NCBI GenBank assembly: GCA_965657965.1
Contig: CBFHQM010000014.1
Coordinates: forward strand, 1-57,751
DNA from: UBA8752 sp965657965
GTDB lineage: Bacteria > Bacteroidota > Bacteroidia > Flavobacteriales_D > Sanyastnellaceae
DNA length: 57,751 bases
Reading direction: 5' to 3'
Below the pieces are notes generated by a model. The model was given only the letters and a program-made list of their open reading frames with translations, searched no databases and was not told the origin of the DNA. This document shows, piece by piece, positions 40,774 to 49,933 of this stretch. Made by a program: the position numbers and the translations under genes. Position 1 is the first letter of the stretch, and each line of letters begins with the position of its first letter.

Positions 40774-42876
40774 ATGTCCAAAAGGGACCTCAATTTCACG
40801 CGCAACATCGGCATTATGGCCCACGTCGACGCTGGCAAGACCACGACGACGGAGCGCATCCTGTACTACACAGGTATTTCCCACAAAATCGGAGAGGTGC
40901 ACGATGGTGCAGCTACGATGGACTGGATGGAGCAAGAGCAAGAGCGCGGCATCACGATCACCTCGGCTGCCACCACTTGTTTTTGGGAGTTTCAAGACAA
41001 AGAGTACCGCATCAACATCATCGACACCCCTGGTCACGTAGACTTTACGGTGGAGGTGGAGCGCTCACTGCGCGTTCTGGATGGTGCTGTGGGTCTGTTC
41101 TGCGCCGTTTCTGGTGTGGAGCCACAGTCCGAGACCAACTGGGGTCTGGCTGACAAGTACAAAGTGCCGCGCATTGGTTTCGTCAACAAGATGGACCGTT
41201 CGGGTGCGGACTTTTTCAATGTGTTGGAGCAAATCCGTGAGATGTTGGGCGCAAATGCCGTGCCTTTGCAGGTGCCCATTGGTGCCGAAGACGACTTTAC
41301 GGGTGTTGTGGACTTGTTGACGGGAAAGGCCATGGTCTGGAACGAAGACGACAAGGGCATGACCTTCACCGAGATTCCAGTTCCTGCGGATCTGGTTGAT
41401 GTGGTGGACGAGTACAGGGGTAAGCTTGTTGAGGCGGTTGCCGAGCAGGACGATACCTTGATGGAGAAGTACTTCGAGGACCCCGACAGCATTACAGAGG
41501 CGGAAATGGTGAGTGCCATTCGCAAGGCCACGATTGCCATGGACATTACGCCCATGTTGTGTGGTTCAGCCTTTAAGAACAAGGGTGTTCAAACCATGTT
41601 GGACGCAGTCATGCGTTACTTGCCATCTCCATACGACATTGGCGAGATCGTGGGCATGAACCCAGACGACGAAGAGGAGCGAATCATTCGTCACAGTGAT
41701 CCGGACGAGCCTTTCTCAGGATTGGCCTTTAAGATTGCGACTGACCCCTTCGTAGGCCGTCTTTGCTTTGTTCGCGCATACTCAGGAATTCTTCCCGCTG
41801 GCTCGTACGTCAAGAACACACGTTCTGACAAGAAGGAGCGCATTAGCCGGATCTTCCAAATGCACTCGAACAAGCAGAACCCAATCGACAAGCTCGAGGC
41901 AGGTGACATCGGTGCAGTTGTAGGTTTTAAGGACATCCGCACAGGAGACACCTTGTGTTCAGAGGGACACCCCATCACATTGGAGAGCATGACGTTCCCC
42001 GATCCGGTGATTGGAATTGCCATTGAGCCAAAGTCTCAGGCAGACATCGACAAGTTGAGCAATGGTTTGTCCAAGCTCTCTGAAGAGGATCCAACCTTCC
42101 GTGTTCACACGGACGAGGACAGCGGTCAAACCGTGATCTCCGGTATGGGCGAGCTTCACTTGGACGTTCTCGTTGACCGTTTGCGTCGTGAGTTCAAGGT
42201 GGAGTGCAATCAGGGTCAGCCTCAGGTCGCATACAAAGAGGCCATCTTTGGTGAGGTTCGTCACCGTGAGGTCTACAAGAAGCAATCAGGTGGTCGCGGT
42301 AAGTTCGCCGACATCATCATCAACATCGGACCATCTCCGACTCCAGAGGAGGAAGGGTTGGTGTTCAAGAATTCTGTGAAGGGCGGTAACGTCCCTAAGG
42401 AATTTGTTCCTTCCGTCGAGAAGGGGTTCAAGGACGCCATGGTCACGGGTGTTTTGGCTGGTTACCCAATGGACAGCATGTCTGTTGAGTTGTTGGACGG
42501 CTCTTTCCACGCAGTGGACTCCGACCAACTCTCGTTCGAATTGGCGGCCAAAATGGCCTACCGGAACGCGGTCAAAGGCTGCACACCAAAAATTCTCGAG
42601 CCCATCATGGCCTTGGAGGTTCGTACCCCCGAAGCCAATATGGGTGATGTCATCGGTGACTTGAACAAGCGCCGTGGCATGGTTGAAGGCACCGACGAGC
42701 GCGGTGGCAAGACCGTTATCAAAGCAAAAGTGCCTTTGAGTGAAATGTTCGGTTACGTAACCGACTTGCGAACGCTGACCTCGGGTCGCGCGGACAGCAG
42801 CATGACATTCAGCCACTATGCTGAAGCTCCGACCAGTGTGGCGGAGTCAGTGATCGCAGAAGCACAAGGAAAATAA
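40774..42876 (+). CDS. fusA: Elongation factor G
   Basis: This encodes 700 residues. EF-G drives translocation of tRNA and mRNA with GTP. The G1 motif AHVDAGKTT is at 16-24, with G3 DTPGHVDF and G4 NKMDRSGADF following, and domains II to V are complete. I chose ATG 40774, since MSKRDLNFTRNIGIMAHVD is the family start; the open frame upstream lies over rpsG. tuf, which often follows fusA in other phyla, is absent; rpsJ comes next. Confidence 0.98.
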   Translation: MSKRDLNFTRNIGIMAHVDAGKTTTTERILYYTGISHKIGEVHDGAATMDWMEQEQERGITITSAATTCFWEFQDKEYRINIIDTPGHVDFTVEVERSLRVLDGAVGLFCAVSGVEPQSETNWGLADKYKVPRIGFVNKMDRSGADFFNVLEQIREMLGANAVPLQVPIGAEDDFTGVVDLLTGKAMVWNEDDKGMTFTEIPVPADLVDVVDEYRGKLVEAVAEQDDTLMEKYFEDPDSITEAEMVSAIRKATIAMDITPMLCGSAFKNKGVQTMLDAVMRYLPSPYDIGEIVGMNPDDEEERIIRHSDPDEPFSGLAFKIATDPFVGRLCFVRAYSGILPAGSYVKNTRSDKKERISRIFQMHSNKQNPIDKLEAGDIGAVVGFKDIRTGDTLCSEGHPITLESMTFPDPVIGIAIEPKSQADIDKLSNGLSKLSEEDPTFRVHTDEDSGQTVISGMGELHLDVLVDRLRREFKVECNQGQPQVAYKEAIFGEVRHREVYKKQSGGRGKFADIIINIGPSPTPEEEGLVFKNSVKGGNVPKEFVPSVEKGFKDAMVTGVLAGYPMDSMSVELLDGSFHAVDSDQLSFELAAKMAYRNAVKGCTPKILEPIMALEVRTPEANMGDVIGDLNKRRGMVEGTDERGGKTVIKAKVPLSEMFGYVTDLRTLTSGRADSSMTFSHYAEAPTSVAESVIAEAQGK

Positions 42877-42887
42877 GTCAACGCCAG

Positions 42888-43193
42888 ATGGCCCAGAAGA
42901 TTCGCATCAAGCTGAAGAGCTACGACCACAACTTGGTCGACAAGTCTGCCGAAAAGATCGTAAAGACGGTCAAGTCGACAGGTGCAGTGGTGAGTGGACC
43001 CATTCCACTTCCAACGCACCAGCGCGTCTACACGGTACTGCGCAGCCCTCACGTCAACAAGAAGTCGAGGGAGCAGTTCGAGCTCAGCGCATACAAGCGC
43101 TTGTTGGACATCTATAGCAATTCATCCGCTACGGTGGACGCGCTCATGCGCCTGGAACTCCCCAGCGGTGTGGAGGTGGAAATCAAAGTCTGA
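42888..43193 (+). CDS. rpsJ: 30S ribosomal protein S10
   Basis: This encodes 101 residues. S10 is part of the 30S head and also the NusE subunit of antitermination complexes. The long loop with GPIPLPTHQRVYTVLRSPHV is diagnostic. It follows fusA after 11 bases and begins the S10 gene block; no separate promoter is visible. Confidence 0.98.
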   Translation: MAQKIRIKLKSYDHNLVDKSAEKIVKTVKSTGAVVSGPIPLPTHQRVYTVLRSPHVNKKSREQFELSAYKRLLDIYSNSSATVDALMRLELPSGVEVEIKV

Positions 43194-43198
43194 AGGAG

Positions 43199-43828
43199 AT
43201 GCCTGGATTGATTGGAAAAAAGGTCGGTATGACCAGCATGTACAACGAAGCAGGAAAGAACCTGCCTTGTACAGTGCTTGAAGTGGGTCCCTGCGTGGTG
43301 ACTCAGGTCAAAACCGAAGACAAGGATGGATATGCTGCCGTGCAGCTGGGATTCGGGGACCGCAAGGACAACCGTACTTCTCAAGCGATGGGGGGGCATT
43401 TCAAGAAAGCTGGAGTGAACGCCAAGCAGCACTTGGTGGAGTTCAGCGGTTATGAGCAGGATTACAACCCTGGCGACGAAGTCAAGATCGAGGATGTATT
43501 CGCCGAAGGCGAGTTCGTCTCTGTGATTGGCACGAGCAAGGGTCGTGGTTTCCAAGGTGTTGTTCGCCGTCACGGTTTTGCCGGGGTAGGACAAGCCACT
43601 CACGGTCAGCACAACCGATTGCGCGCCCCTGGTGCCATTGGTGCGGCCTCCACGCCGGCACGTGTCTACAAAGGCATGCGCATGGCAGGTCAAATGGGCA
43701 ACGCTCGTGTGACCATGGAAAATCTCCAGATTTTGAAGGTCATGTCTGAGGAGGGACTCCTCGTCGTGAAAGGTGCTGTCCCCGGACACAAAGGCGCCAC
43801 CGTCATCGTCCGCAAGCCCGAAGCGTAA
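43199..43828 (+). CDS. rplC: 50S ribosomal protein L3
   Basis: This encodes 209 residues starting MPGLIGKKVGMTSMY. Its extended arm reaches the peptidyl transferase centre; the segment with GHQ-like glutamine (QATHGQHNRLRAPG) is present. An AAGGAG lies directly against the ATG, too close to act as a Shine-Dalgarno sequence. It starts five bases behind rpsJ. Confidence 0.98.
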   Translation: MPGLIGKKVGMTSMYNEAGKNLPCTVLEVGPCVVTQVKTEDKDGYAAVQLGFGDRKDNRTSQAMGGHFKKAGVNAKQHLVEFSGYEQDYNPGDEVKIEDVFAEGEFVSVIGTSKGRGFQGVVRRHGFAGVGQATHGQHNRLRAPGAIGAASTPARVYKGMRMAGQMGNARVTMENLQILKVMSEEGLLVVKGAVPGHKGATVIVRKPEA

Positions 43829-43831
43829 GCC

Positions 43832-44458
43832 ATGAAAGTCGACGTTTACAATTCCGAAGGCAAAAAGACCTCCAGCGCAGAGCTGAACGAGGCTGTCTTC
43901 GGCATCGAGCCCAACGATCACGCCATTTACTTGGATGTGAAACGTTACCTCGCAGCCCAGCGCCAAGGCACGCACAAGGCCAAGGAGCGTGCTGAGATTA
44001 CGGGTTCTACCAAGAAGATTAAGAAGCAGAAGGGTACCGGTGGTGCTCGTGCTGGTTCGATTAAAAACCCATTGTTTGTCGGTGGAGGTACCATTTTTGG
44101 TCCACGTCCACGGAAGTACGACATCAAGCTGAACAAGAAGGTGCGTCAATTGGCGCGCAAGAGCGCTCTGGCTTACAAGGCAAAAGACGGCGGCATTCGC
44201 GTCGTGAAAGGCTTGGCCATGGATACGCCTAAGACCAAGGAATTGGTCGGTACGTTCGGCAAGCTTGGTCTCGGCGACCAAAAGACGCTGGTTGTGGTGC
44301 CTGAATTGAGCCCAAACCTCTACCTGAGCAGCCGGAATCTGCCCAAGCACCGTGTCATGACGGCCGGTGATTTGAGCACTTACGATATCATGAATTGCCG
44401 TCAGATCGTGTTTGTGGACAATGCCCACGAAGTGATCACTGGCCTCCTCACAGCCTGA
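43832..44458 (+). CDS. rplD: 50S ribosomal protein L4
   Basis: This encodes 208 residues. L4 lines the peptide exit tunnel; the extended loop KKQKGTGGARAGSIKNP is clear. In E. coli L4 represses the S10 operon, but no equivalent leader is seen before rpsJ. The gene follows rplC after three bases and precedes rplW. Confidence 0.98.
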   Translation: MKVDVYNSEGKKTSSAELNEAVFGIEPNDHAIYLDVKRYLAAQRQGTHKAKERAEITGSTKKIKKQKGTGGARAGSIKNPLFVGGGTIFGPRPRKYDIKLNKKVRQLARKSALAYKAKDGGIRVVKGLAMDTPKTKELVGTFGKLGLGDQKTLVVVPELSPNLYLSSRNLPKHRVMTAGDLSTYDIMNCRQIVFVDNAHEVITGLLTA

Positions 44459-44461
44459 GTC

Positions 44462-44755
44462 ATGAAGAACATTCTCATCAAGCCGTTGATCACCGAAAAG
44501 ATGACCGCCGAGAGCGAGCGCATCAATGCCTACGGGTTTGTGGTGAACGACGATGCAAATAAGTCCGAAATCAAGGACGCTGTCGAAAAGACCTACGGGG
44601 TAACCGTAGCAGGTGTGCGCACGTTGCGCGTCGACGGCAAGGTTCGCAGCAGATTCACCCGTACAGGTGTGTTGCGTGGCCGCTCAGAGTGCTATAAGAA
44701 AGCCATCGTCCGACTCGTGGATGGTGATGCTATTGACTTCTACGAGAATATCTAA
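44462..44755 (+). CDS. rplW: 50S ribosomal protein L23
   Basis: This encodes 97 residues starting MKNILIKPLITEKMTAESE, the L23 signature. The protein lies at the tunnel exit and is the docking site for trigger factor and the signal recognition particle. It is spaced three bases from rplD and six from rplB. Confidence 0.97.
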   Translation: MKNILIKPLITEKMTAESERINAYGFVVNDDANKSEIKDAVEKTYGVTVAGVRTLRVDGKVRSRFTRTGVLRGRSECYKKAIVRLVDGDAIDFYENI

Positions 44756-44761
44756 GGGATT

Positions 44762-45586
44762 ATGGCAGTACGCAAGTTCAACCCCATTACGCCAGGCATG
44801 CGCCACAAGGTGTTGTCGAAATTCGACAACATCACGACGGACAAGCCTCACAAGCCGTTGTTGGAGCCCATCAAGAAGAATGGTGGACGTAACAACGACG
44901 GAAAGATGACCATGCGCTACCGCGGTGGTGGTCACAAGCGGATGTACCGTGTTATTGACTTCAAACGGAACAAGCACGGCGTCGCCGCCGAAGTGTTGAC
45001 CGTGGAGTACGATCCAAACCGCAGTGCTCGCATTGCCTTGGTTCAGTACGCCGATGGAGAAAAGCGATACATCGTCGCACCGGAAGGCCTTCAGGTCGGC
45101 CAAACCATCATGAGTGGAGAAGGCGCAGCGCCCGAAGTGGGCAACGCTCTCCTCCTGTCCGACATTCCGCTCGGTACCATGATTCACAACATTGAACTTC
45201 ATCCTGGGCGAGGAGCCAACATCGCGCGTTCCGCTGGTGCCTCCGCTCAGTTGAAAGCGCGTGACGGGAAGTACGCGGTCATTGCCCTCCCTAGTGGTGA
45301 GGTGCGCATGATCTTGACGACCTGCCTTGCAACCATTGGAAGCGTTGGAAACAGCGAGCACAATCAGCAGGTGTCCGGTAAGGCCGGCCGCAGTCGTTGG
45401 TTGGGTCGTCGTCCCCGTGTCCGTGGTGTGGTCATGAACCCTGTAGATCACCCAATGGGTGGTGGTGAGGGCCGCAATGCAGGTGGACACCCACGCAGCC
45501 GTAACGGAATGCCGGCAAAGGGTTTCAAGACCCGCGACAAGCAGAAGCATTCTTCCAAGTACATCATCGAACGCCGCAAGAAGTAA
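44762..45586 (+). CDS. rplB: 50S ribosomal protein L2
   Basis: This encodes 274 residues. L2 is needed for subunit joining and peptidyl transferase formation. The C-terminal segment GVVMNPVDHPMGGGEG, carrying the conserved His near the active centre, is intact. The gene is three bases upstream of rpsS. Confidence 0.98.
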   Translation: MAVRKFNPITPGMRHKVLSKFDNITTDKPHKPLLEPIKKNGGRNNDGKMTMRYRGGGHKRMYRVIDFKRNKHGVAAEVLTVEYDPNRSARIALVQYADGEKRYIVAPEGLQVGQTIMSGEGAAPEVGNALLLSDIPLGTMIHNIELHPGRGANIARSAGASAQLKARDGKYAVIALPSGEVRMILTTCLATIGSVGNSEHNQQVSGKAGRSRWLGRRPRVRGVVMNPVDHPMGGGEGRNAGGHPRSRNGMPAKGFKTRDKQKHSSKYIIERRKK

Positions 45587-45589
45587 GAC

Positions 45590-45871
45590 ATGGCACGTTC
45601 GCTCAAAAAACCCCCCTTCGTCCACTACAAGCTCATGCAGCGTGTAGAGGCCATGCAGGAAAGTGGCAAGAAGTCGGTCATCAAGACCTGGAGCCGCCCA
45701 AGCATGATTACGCCGGATTTCGTCGGCTTGACCATCGCCGTTCACAACGGCCGCCAGTTCATTCCGGTATTCATTACCGAGAACATGGTGGGACACAAGC
45801 TTGGTGAATTCTCGCCAACACGCACCTTCCGCGGACACGCGGACAATAAGAAAGACAAGGGACGTCGTTGA
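45590..45871 (+). CDS. rpsS: 30S ribosomal protein S19
   Basis: This encodes 93 residues starting MARSLKKPPFVHYKL; the segment MVGHKLGEFSPTRTFRGH is diagnostic. It forms a complex with S13 in the 30S head. rplV starts 20 bases downstream. Confidence 0.98.
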   Translation: MARSLKKPPFVHYKLMQRVEAMQESGKKSVIKTWSRPSMITPDFVGLTIAVHNGRQFIPVFITENMVGHKLGEFSPTRTFRGHADNKKDKGRR

Positions 45872-45891
45872 CGGCCGGAATCATTAGCATT

Positions 45892-46290
45892 ATGGGAGCC
45901 CGTAAAAGAAACGCAGCAGAAGCCCGCAAGGAGGCAATGAGCAAGGTCGCCATTGCCAAGCTGAACGATTGTCCGACATCGCCTCGAAAGATGCGCCTTG
46001 TGGCAGACATCATTCGCGGCAAGGATGTGGTCAGTGCCTTGAACATTTTGAAGTTCAGTTCCAAGGAAGCCAGTGGCCGAATGGAGAAGTTGCTTCGCTC
46101 AGCCATTGCCAATTGGGAAGCGAAGAACGAAGGGAGTCGTCCTGAAGAGGCGAGTCTCTACGTGAGCGAAGTCAAAGTGGACAGTGCACGAATGCTGAAG
46201 CGCATTCAGCCCGCTCCACAAGGCCGTGCTCACCGGATTCGGAAGCGCTCCAACCACGTTACGCTCATCGTTGATAGCCTGAAGAAGTAA
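45892..46290 (+). CDS. rplV: 50S ribosomal protein L22
   Basis: This encodes 132 residues. ATG 45892 gives MGARKRNAAEARKEAM, the N-terminus usual in Bacteroidota; an earlier TTG overlapping rpsS is unlikely. KLNDCPTSPRKMRLVADIIRG is the family core, quoted only in part of its loop region. L22 lines the exit tunnel; its beta-hairpin is a known site of macrolide resistance changes. The stop overlaps the rpsC start (TAATG). Confidence 0.96.
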   Translation: MGARKRNAAEARKEAMSKVAIAKLNDCPTSPRKMRLVADIIRGKDVVSALNILKFSSKEASGRMEKLLRSAIANWEAKNEGSRPEEASLYVSEVKVDSARMLKRIQPAPQGRAHRIRKRSNHVTLIVDSLKK

Positions 46291-47024
46291 TGGGACAGAA
46301 GACACACCCCACAGGCAATCGCCTGGGATTCATCAAAGGTTGGGACTCCAACTGGTACGGTGGAAAGAACTACGTCGACAAAATCGTCGAAGACGACAAG
46401 ATCCGGAAGTATCTCCGGGCCCGTCTCGTCAAGGCGAGCGTAAGTCGCATCGTGATTGAGCGTACTATGAAGCTCGTCACCGTGACCATCCACACTGCAC
46501 GTCCAGGTGTCATTATTGGCAAGGGCGGACAAGAGGTTGACAAGCTGCGCGAAGAGTTGAAGAAGTTGACCCGGAAGGAGATTCAAATCAACATTTTCGA
46601 GATCAAGCGTCCTGAATTGGATGCGCGTTTGGTCGCTGAGAGTGTGGCACGCCAGCTCGAGGCGCGCATCAGTTACCGTCGGGCCATCAAAATGTCCATC
46701 GCCAGTTCGATGCGCATGGGAGCCGAAGGAATTAAGATTGGCATTGCTGGTCGTTTGAACGGTGCGGAAATCGCCCGCTCAGAGACCTTTATGGAAGGAC
46801 GTGTTCCTTTGCACACCTTCCGTGCAGACATTGATTACGCTTTGGTCGAGGCGCACACTACCTATGGTCGCATTGGCGTCAAGGTTTGGGTGTTCCGCGG
46901 AGAGGTCTACGGTAAGCAAGACCTCAGCCCAGCCGATCCAAGCAAAGAAGAAAAGCGCGGTCCTAGAGGCCGAGGTGGAGAACGCCCTGAGCGCCGCCGT
47001 CGTCGTCGTGAACCCCGCAGCTAA
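46290..47024 (+). CDS. rpsC: 30S ribosomal protein S3
   Basis: This encodes 244 residues with the KH domain motif VIIGKGGQEVDKLR. S3 lines the mRNA entry channel. The last 25 residues form a strongly basic Arg/Gly tail (GRGGERPERRRRRR), longer than in E. coli. It overlaps rplV by one base and lies 12 bases before rplP. Confidence 0.98.
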   Translation: MGQKTHPTGNRLGFIKGWDSNWYGGKNYVDKIVEDDKIRKYLRARLVKASVSRIVIERTMKLVTVTIHTARPGVIIGKGGQEVDKLREELKKLTRKEIQINIFEIKRPELDARLVAESVARQLEARISYRRAIKMSIASSMRMGAEGIKIGIAGRLNGAEIARSETFMEGRVPLHTFRADIDYALVEAHTTYGRIGVKVWVFRGEVYGKQDLSPADPSKEEKRGPRGRGGERPERRRRRREPRS

Positions 47025-47036
47025 ACGTCCGAAGTC

Positions 47037-47450
47037 ATGCTTCAGCCGAAAAGAACGAAATACAGGAAGATGCAGAAAGGCCGCGTGCGCGGTCTCGCAC
47101 AACGCGGCAGCTCCATTGCATATGGCACATTTGCCATCAAAACGACGGATATGGGATTCATTTCCAGCCGTCAAATCGAGTCCGCTCGTATTGCCATTAA
47201 CCGCTACATGAAGCGTGAGGGGCAAGTGTGGATCCGGATCTTTCCAGACAAGCCCATTACGTCGAAGCCTCTCGAGGTTCGTATGGGTAAGGGTAAAGGT
47301 GCGGTGAGCCACTGGGTGGCACCTGTGAAGCCAGGCCGCGTCCTCTTTGAGGTCGATGGTGTGCCAGCAGATGTCGCACAAGAAGCGTTGCGCTTGGGTG
47401 CTCAAAAGCTCCCAGTGCGCTGCCGATTTGTAGCCCGTCACGACAATTGA
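47037..47450 (+). CDS. rplP: 50S ribosomal protein L16
   Basis: This encodes 137 residues starting MLQPKRTKYRKMQKGR. L16 organises the aminoacyl-tRNA site of the large subunit. RMGKGKGAVSHWVAPVKPGR is the typical core, including the region hydroxylated in E. coli. The gene is followed by rpmC after 14 bases. Confidence 0.98.
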   Translation: MLQPKRTKYRKMQKGRVRGLAQRGSSIAYGTFAIKTTDMGFISSRQIESARIAINRYMKREGQVWIRIFPDKPITSKPLEVRMGKGKGAVSHWVAPVKPGRVLFEVDGVPADVAQEALRLGAQKLPVRCRFVARHDN

Positions 47451-47464
47451 TTAAAGAGGGAATC

Positions 47465-47677
47465 ATGAAGATGAGTGAAATCAATGGTCTCAGCGACCTC
47501 GACCTCAAGGAGCGGATTGCAGGAGAGCGCGAAGCGCTTCAAAAGCTCCGTTTCAACCACACCATTGCCGGTTTGGAGAGCCCGTTTCTATTGCGTCAAA
47601 AGCGCCGCGACATCGCACGCATGTTGACAGAATTGAACGCTCGTAAGAACGCTAAAGCAGAAGAACAGAAGTCATGA
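47465..47677 (+). CDS. rpmC: 50S ribosomal protein L29
   Basis: This encodes 70 residues forming two helices with the conserved LRFNHTIAGLESP region. L29 sits next to L23 at the tunnel exit. Start codons at 47465 and 47471 are both possible; a GAGGGA about five bases upstream is one of the few Shine-Dalgarno-like sites in the operon. The stop overlaps the rpsQ start (ATGA). Confidence 0.95.
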   Translation: MKMSEINGLSDLDLKERIAGEREALQKLRFNHTIAGLESPFLLRQKRRDIARMLTELNARKNAKAEEQKS

Positions 47678-47952
47678 CCGTCGAGCAGCCCGCAACGGAG
47701 AAGCGCAACCTGAGAAAGGTTCGCCAAGGCATCGTTACCTCCAACAAGATGCAGAAGACCATCACTGTGACGGTCGAGTACACGGAGAAGCACGCGAAGT
47801 ACAGCAAGTTTGTGAAGCGTTCTCGGAAGTTCACCGCACACGATGAGCAGGAAACCTGCGGAATCGGTGACATGGTGCGCATCATGGAGACCCGTCCTTT
47901 GAGTAAGAACAAGTGCTGGCGTCTCGTAGAGGTCCTCGAAAGGGCCAAGTAA
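47674..47952 (+). CDS. rpsQ: 30S ribosomal protein S17
   Basis: This encodes 92 residues. S17 is an early assembly protein with an OB fold; the segments RKVRQGIVTSNKMQKT and METRPLSKNKCWRLVEVLE are diagnostic. It overlaps rpmC by four bases and is followed by a 32-base gap to rplN with no promoter motif. Confidence 0.97.
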   Translation: MTVEQPATEKRNLRKVRQGIVTSNKMQKTITVTVEYTEKHAKYSKFVKRSRKFTAHDEQETCGIGDMVRIMETRPLSKNKCWRLVEVLERAK

Positions 47953-47984
47953 TACGAGGTCCCAAATAGAACAAAGCAAGAGCC

Positions 47985-48353
47985 ATGATCCAGCAAGAAT
48001 CCCGGATGGCAGTCGCCGACAACAGCGGAGCACGAGAAGTGTTGTGTATCCGTGTGCTCGGAGGAACGCGCCGGCGTTACGCCAGCATCGGAGACAAGGT
48101 TGTCGTGACCGTGAAAGACGCGGCACCGAACGGAGGTGTGAAGAAAGGAACGGTCAGCAAGGCCGTGATCGTTCGCACCAAGAAGGCAGTTCGTCGTGCA
48201 GACGGATCCTACATCCGCTTCGACGACAACGCATGTGTCCTCCTCAACACCACCGGAGAAATCCGGGGTACTCGAATCTTCGGTCCAGTCGCGCGTGAAT
48301 TGCGGGAGAAGGACTTTATGAAAATCGTATCGCTCGCACCTGAGGTGCTCTGA
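47985..48353 (+). CDS. rplN: 50S ribosomal protein L14
   Basis: This encodes 122 residues starting MIQQESRMAVADNSGARE, the L14 signature. The protein forms an intersubunit bridge and contacts release and silencing factors. It begins the spc part of the superoperon, without a separate promoter. Confidence 0.98.
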   Translation: MIQQESRMAVADNSGAREVLCIRVLGGTRRRYASIGDKVVVTVKDAAPNGGVKKGTVSKAVIVRTKKAVRRADGSYIRFDDNACVLLNTTGEIRGTRIFGPVARELREKDFMKIVSLAPEVL

Positions 48354-48365
48354 ACGCAAACCATC

Positions 48366-48686
48366 ATGTACAAGCGCGTCAAGATTAAAAAGGGCGACAC
48401 CGTGAAGGTGATCGCAGGAGGCAACAAGGGCAAGACGGGAACCGTCATGCAGGTGCTCCGTAAGGAGGACCGCGTGGTCGTGGAGAACGTCAATATTGTG
48501 ACCAAGCACGTCAAGCCCGGGCCATCCAATCCGCAGGGCGGAATTGAAAAGAAAGAGGCACCGATCCACATCTCCAATGTGATGGTGATGGACGGTGACG
48601 GCAACGCCACCCGCGTCGGCCGCCGTAGAGGCGACGACGGAAAGTTGGCCCGCTACAGTAAGAAATCCGACCAAACGCTGAACTGA
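48366..48686 (+). CDS. rplX: 50S ribosomal protein L24
   Basis: This encodes 106 residues. It has a KOW motif (KGDTVKVIAGGNKGKTG) near the N-terminus. L24 is one of the assembly initiators of the large subunit. Its stop shares one base with the rplE start (TGATG), indicating coupling. Confidence 0.98.
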   Translation: MYKRVKIKKGDTVKVIAGGNKGKTGTVMQVLRKEDRVVVENVNIVTKHVKPGPSNPQGGIEKKEAPIHISNVMVMDGDGNATRVGRRRGDDGKLARYSKKSDQTLN

Positions 48687-49237
48687 TGAGCTACGTTCCC
48701 AGACTCAAGCACCAGTACCACGACGAAGTCGTACCCAAGCTCCAGGAGCGCTTTGAATACAAGAGCTCTATGCAGGTTCCGAAGATCGAGAAGATCTGCT
48801 TGAACCAAGGATTGGGTAAGGCCATCACTGACCGCAAGATTGTGGACGGTGCACTCGCCGAGCTTGCCATGATTTGTGGTCAGCAGGCTGTTGCCACCTA
48901 CTCAACGAAAGACATCTCGAACTTCAAGCTCCGGAAGGGCATGCCCGTTGGCGCCCGCGTGACATTGCGTCGCGAACGGATGTACGAATTTCTCGACCGT
49001 TTGATTCATGTGTCGCTGCCCCGTACAAGGGACTTCCAAGGCATCAAGGCCACAGGCTTTGATGGACGAGGAAACTTCAGCTTCGGCATCGAAGAGCAAA
49101 TCATCTTTCCAGAGATCAATCTCGATAAGGTGAAGCACCTGAACGGTATGCACATCACCATTGTTACCAATGCCCGAACGAACGAAGAAGCGAAGGAGCT
49201 CCTTCTGGCGTTTGGTTTCCCTTTCAAGAAGAATTAA
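48686..49237 (+). CDS. rplE: 50S ribosomal protein L5
   Basis: This encodes 183 residues. L5 binds 5S rRNA and contacts the P-site tRNA. PKIEKICLNQGLG and the C-terminal GMHITIVTNARTNEEAKELL are typical. It lies between rplX and rpsN, seven bases from the latter. Confidence 0.98.
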   Translation: MSYVPRLKHQYHDEVVPKLQERFEYKSSMQVPKIEKICLNQGLGKAITDRKIVDGALAELAMICGQQAVATYSTKDISNFKLRKGMPVGARVTLRRERMYEFLDRLIHVSLPRTRDFQGIKATGFDGRGNFSFGIEEQIIFPEINLDKVKHLNGMHITIVTNARTNEEAKELLLAFGFPFKKN

Positions 49238-49243
49238 GACGAA

Positions 49244-49513
49244 ATGGCCAAGGAATCCATGAAAGCGCGAGAGCGCAAGCGTGAGCGGATGGTCGCTCGT
49301 TACGCTGCAAAGCGCAAAGCCTTGAAAGAGGCGGGTGATTGGGATGGGCTTCAAAAGCTCCCCAAAAACGCATCGCCCGTGCGTTTGCACAATCGTTGTC
49401 AGCTGACGGGACGTCCCCGCGGCTATATGCGTCAATTCGGCCTCAGCCGAGTGACTTTCCGTGAAATGGCACTTGAGGGCAAGATCCCAGGCGTCAAAAA
49501 AGCAAGCTGGTAA
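49244..49513 (+). CDS. rpsN: 30S ribosomal protein S14 (zinc-free type)
   Basis: This encodes 89 residues. The end (RCQLTGRPRGYMRQFGLSRVTFRE) is conserved, but only one Cys is present, so the CxxC...CxxC zinc ribbon of the short S14 type is lacking. This is the long zinc-independent form. The protein is in the 30S head next to S3 and S10. It lies three bases before rpsH. Confidence 0.98.
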   Translation: MAKESMKARERKRERMVARYAAKRKALKEAGDWDGLQKLPKNASPVRLHNRCQLTGRPRGYMRQFGLSRVTFREMALEGKIPGVKKASW

Positions 49514-49516
49514 GCC

Positions 49517-49915
49517 ATGCATTCAGATCCGATCGCCGATTTCCTGACGCGCATTCGCAACGGGCAGATGGCCGGCCACAAAGTGGTCGAAATCCCCGCG
49601 TCCAACATCAAGAAGGAAATCACCAAAATCCTTTTTGACAAAGGCTACGTCCTGTCCTACAAGTTTGTGGAGGACGGTCCGCAAGGCACCATCAAAATTG
49701 CCTTGAAGTATCACCCCAAAACTCGCCGTCCTGCCATCACTGAGATGCAGCGCATGAGCAAGCCTGGACTCCGTACATACCGAGGTTCAAATGACTTGCC
49801 GCGCATCTTGAATGGTCTTGGCATTTCCATTTTGAGCACGTCTCAAGGTGTGATGACAGACAAGGAGGCGAAGCACATGAACGTGGGAGGCGAGATCCTC
49901 TGTTACGTTTATTAA
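49517..49915 (+). CDS. rpsH: 30S ribosomal protein S8
   Basis: This encodes 132 residues starting MHSDPIADFLTRIRN. S8 binds the central domain of 16S rRNA; STSQGVMTDKEAKHMNVGGE near the C-terminus is the signature, quoted for identification. S8 is the spc repressor in E. coli. The gap to rplF is 18 bases. Confidence 0.98.
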   Translation: MHSDPIADFLTRIRNGQMAGHKVVEIPASNIKKEITKILFDKGYVLSYKFVEDGPQGTIKIALKYHPKTRRPAITEMQRMSKPGLRTYRGSNDLPRILNGLGISILSTSQGVMTDKEAKHMNVGGEILCYVY

Positions 49916-49933
49916 TCAGAGAAGAGAGAAGTC

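Noticed and set aside
43191..43201. Shine-Dalgarno sequence of rplC
   Set aside because: AAGGAG touches the ATG without spacing, so it cannot pair in the usual way; it is probably chance next to the rpsJ stop.
43112..44428. Long open frame on the minus strand opposite rplC and rplD
   Set aside because: It lies wholly over well-identified ribosomal genes and has no family similarity; its length follows from the codon bias of the sense genes. The same holds for the minus-strand frames at 44684-45838 and 47652-48674.
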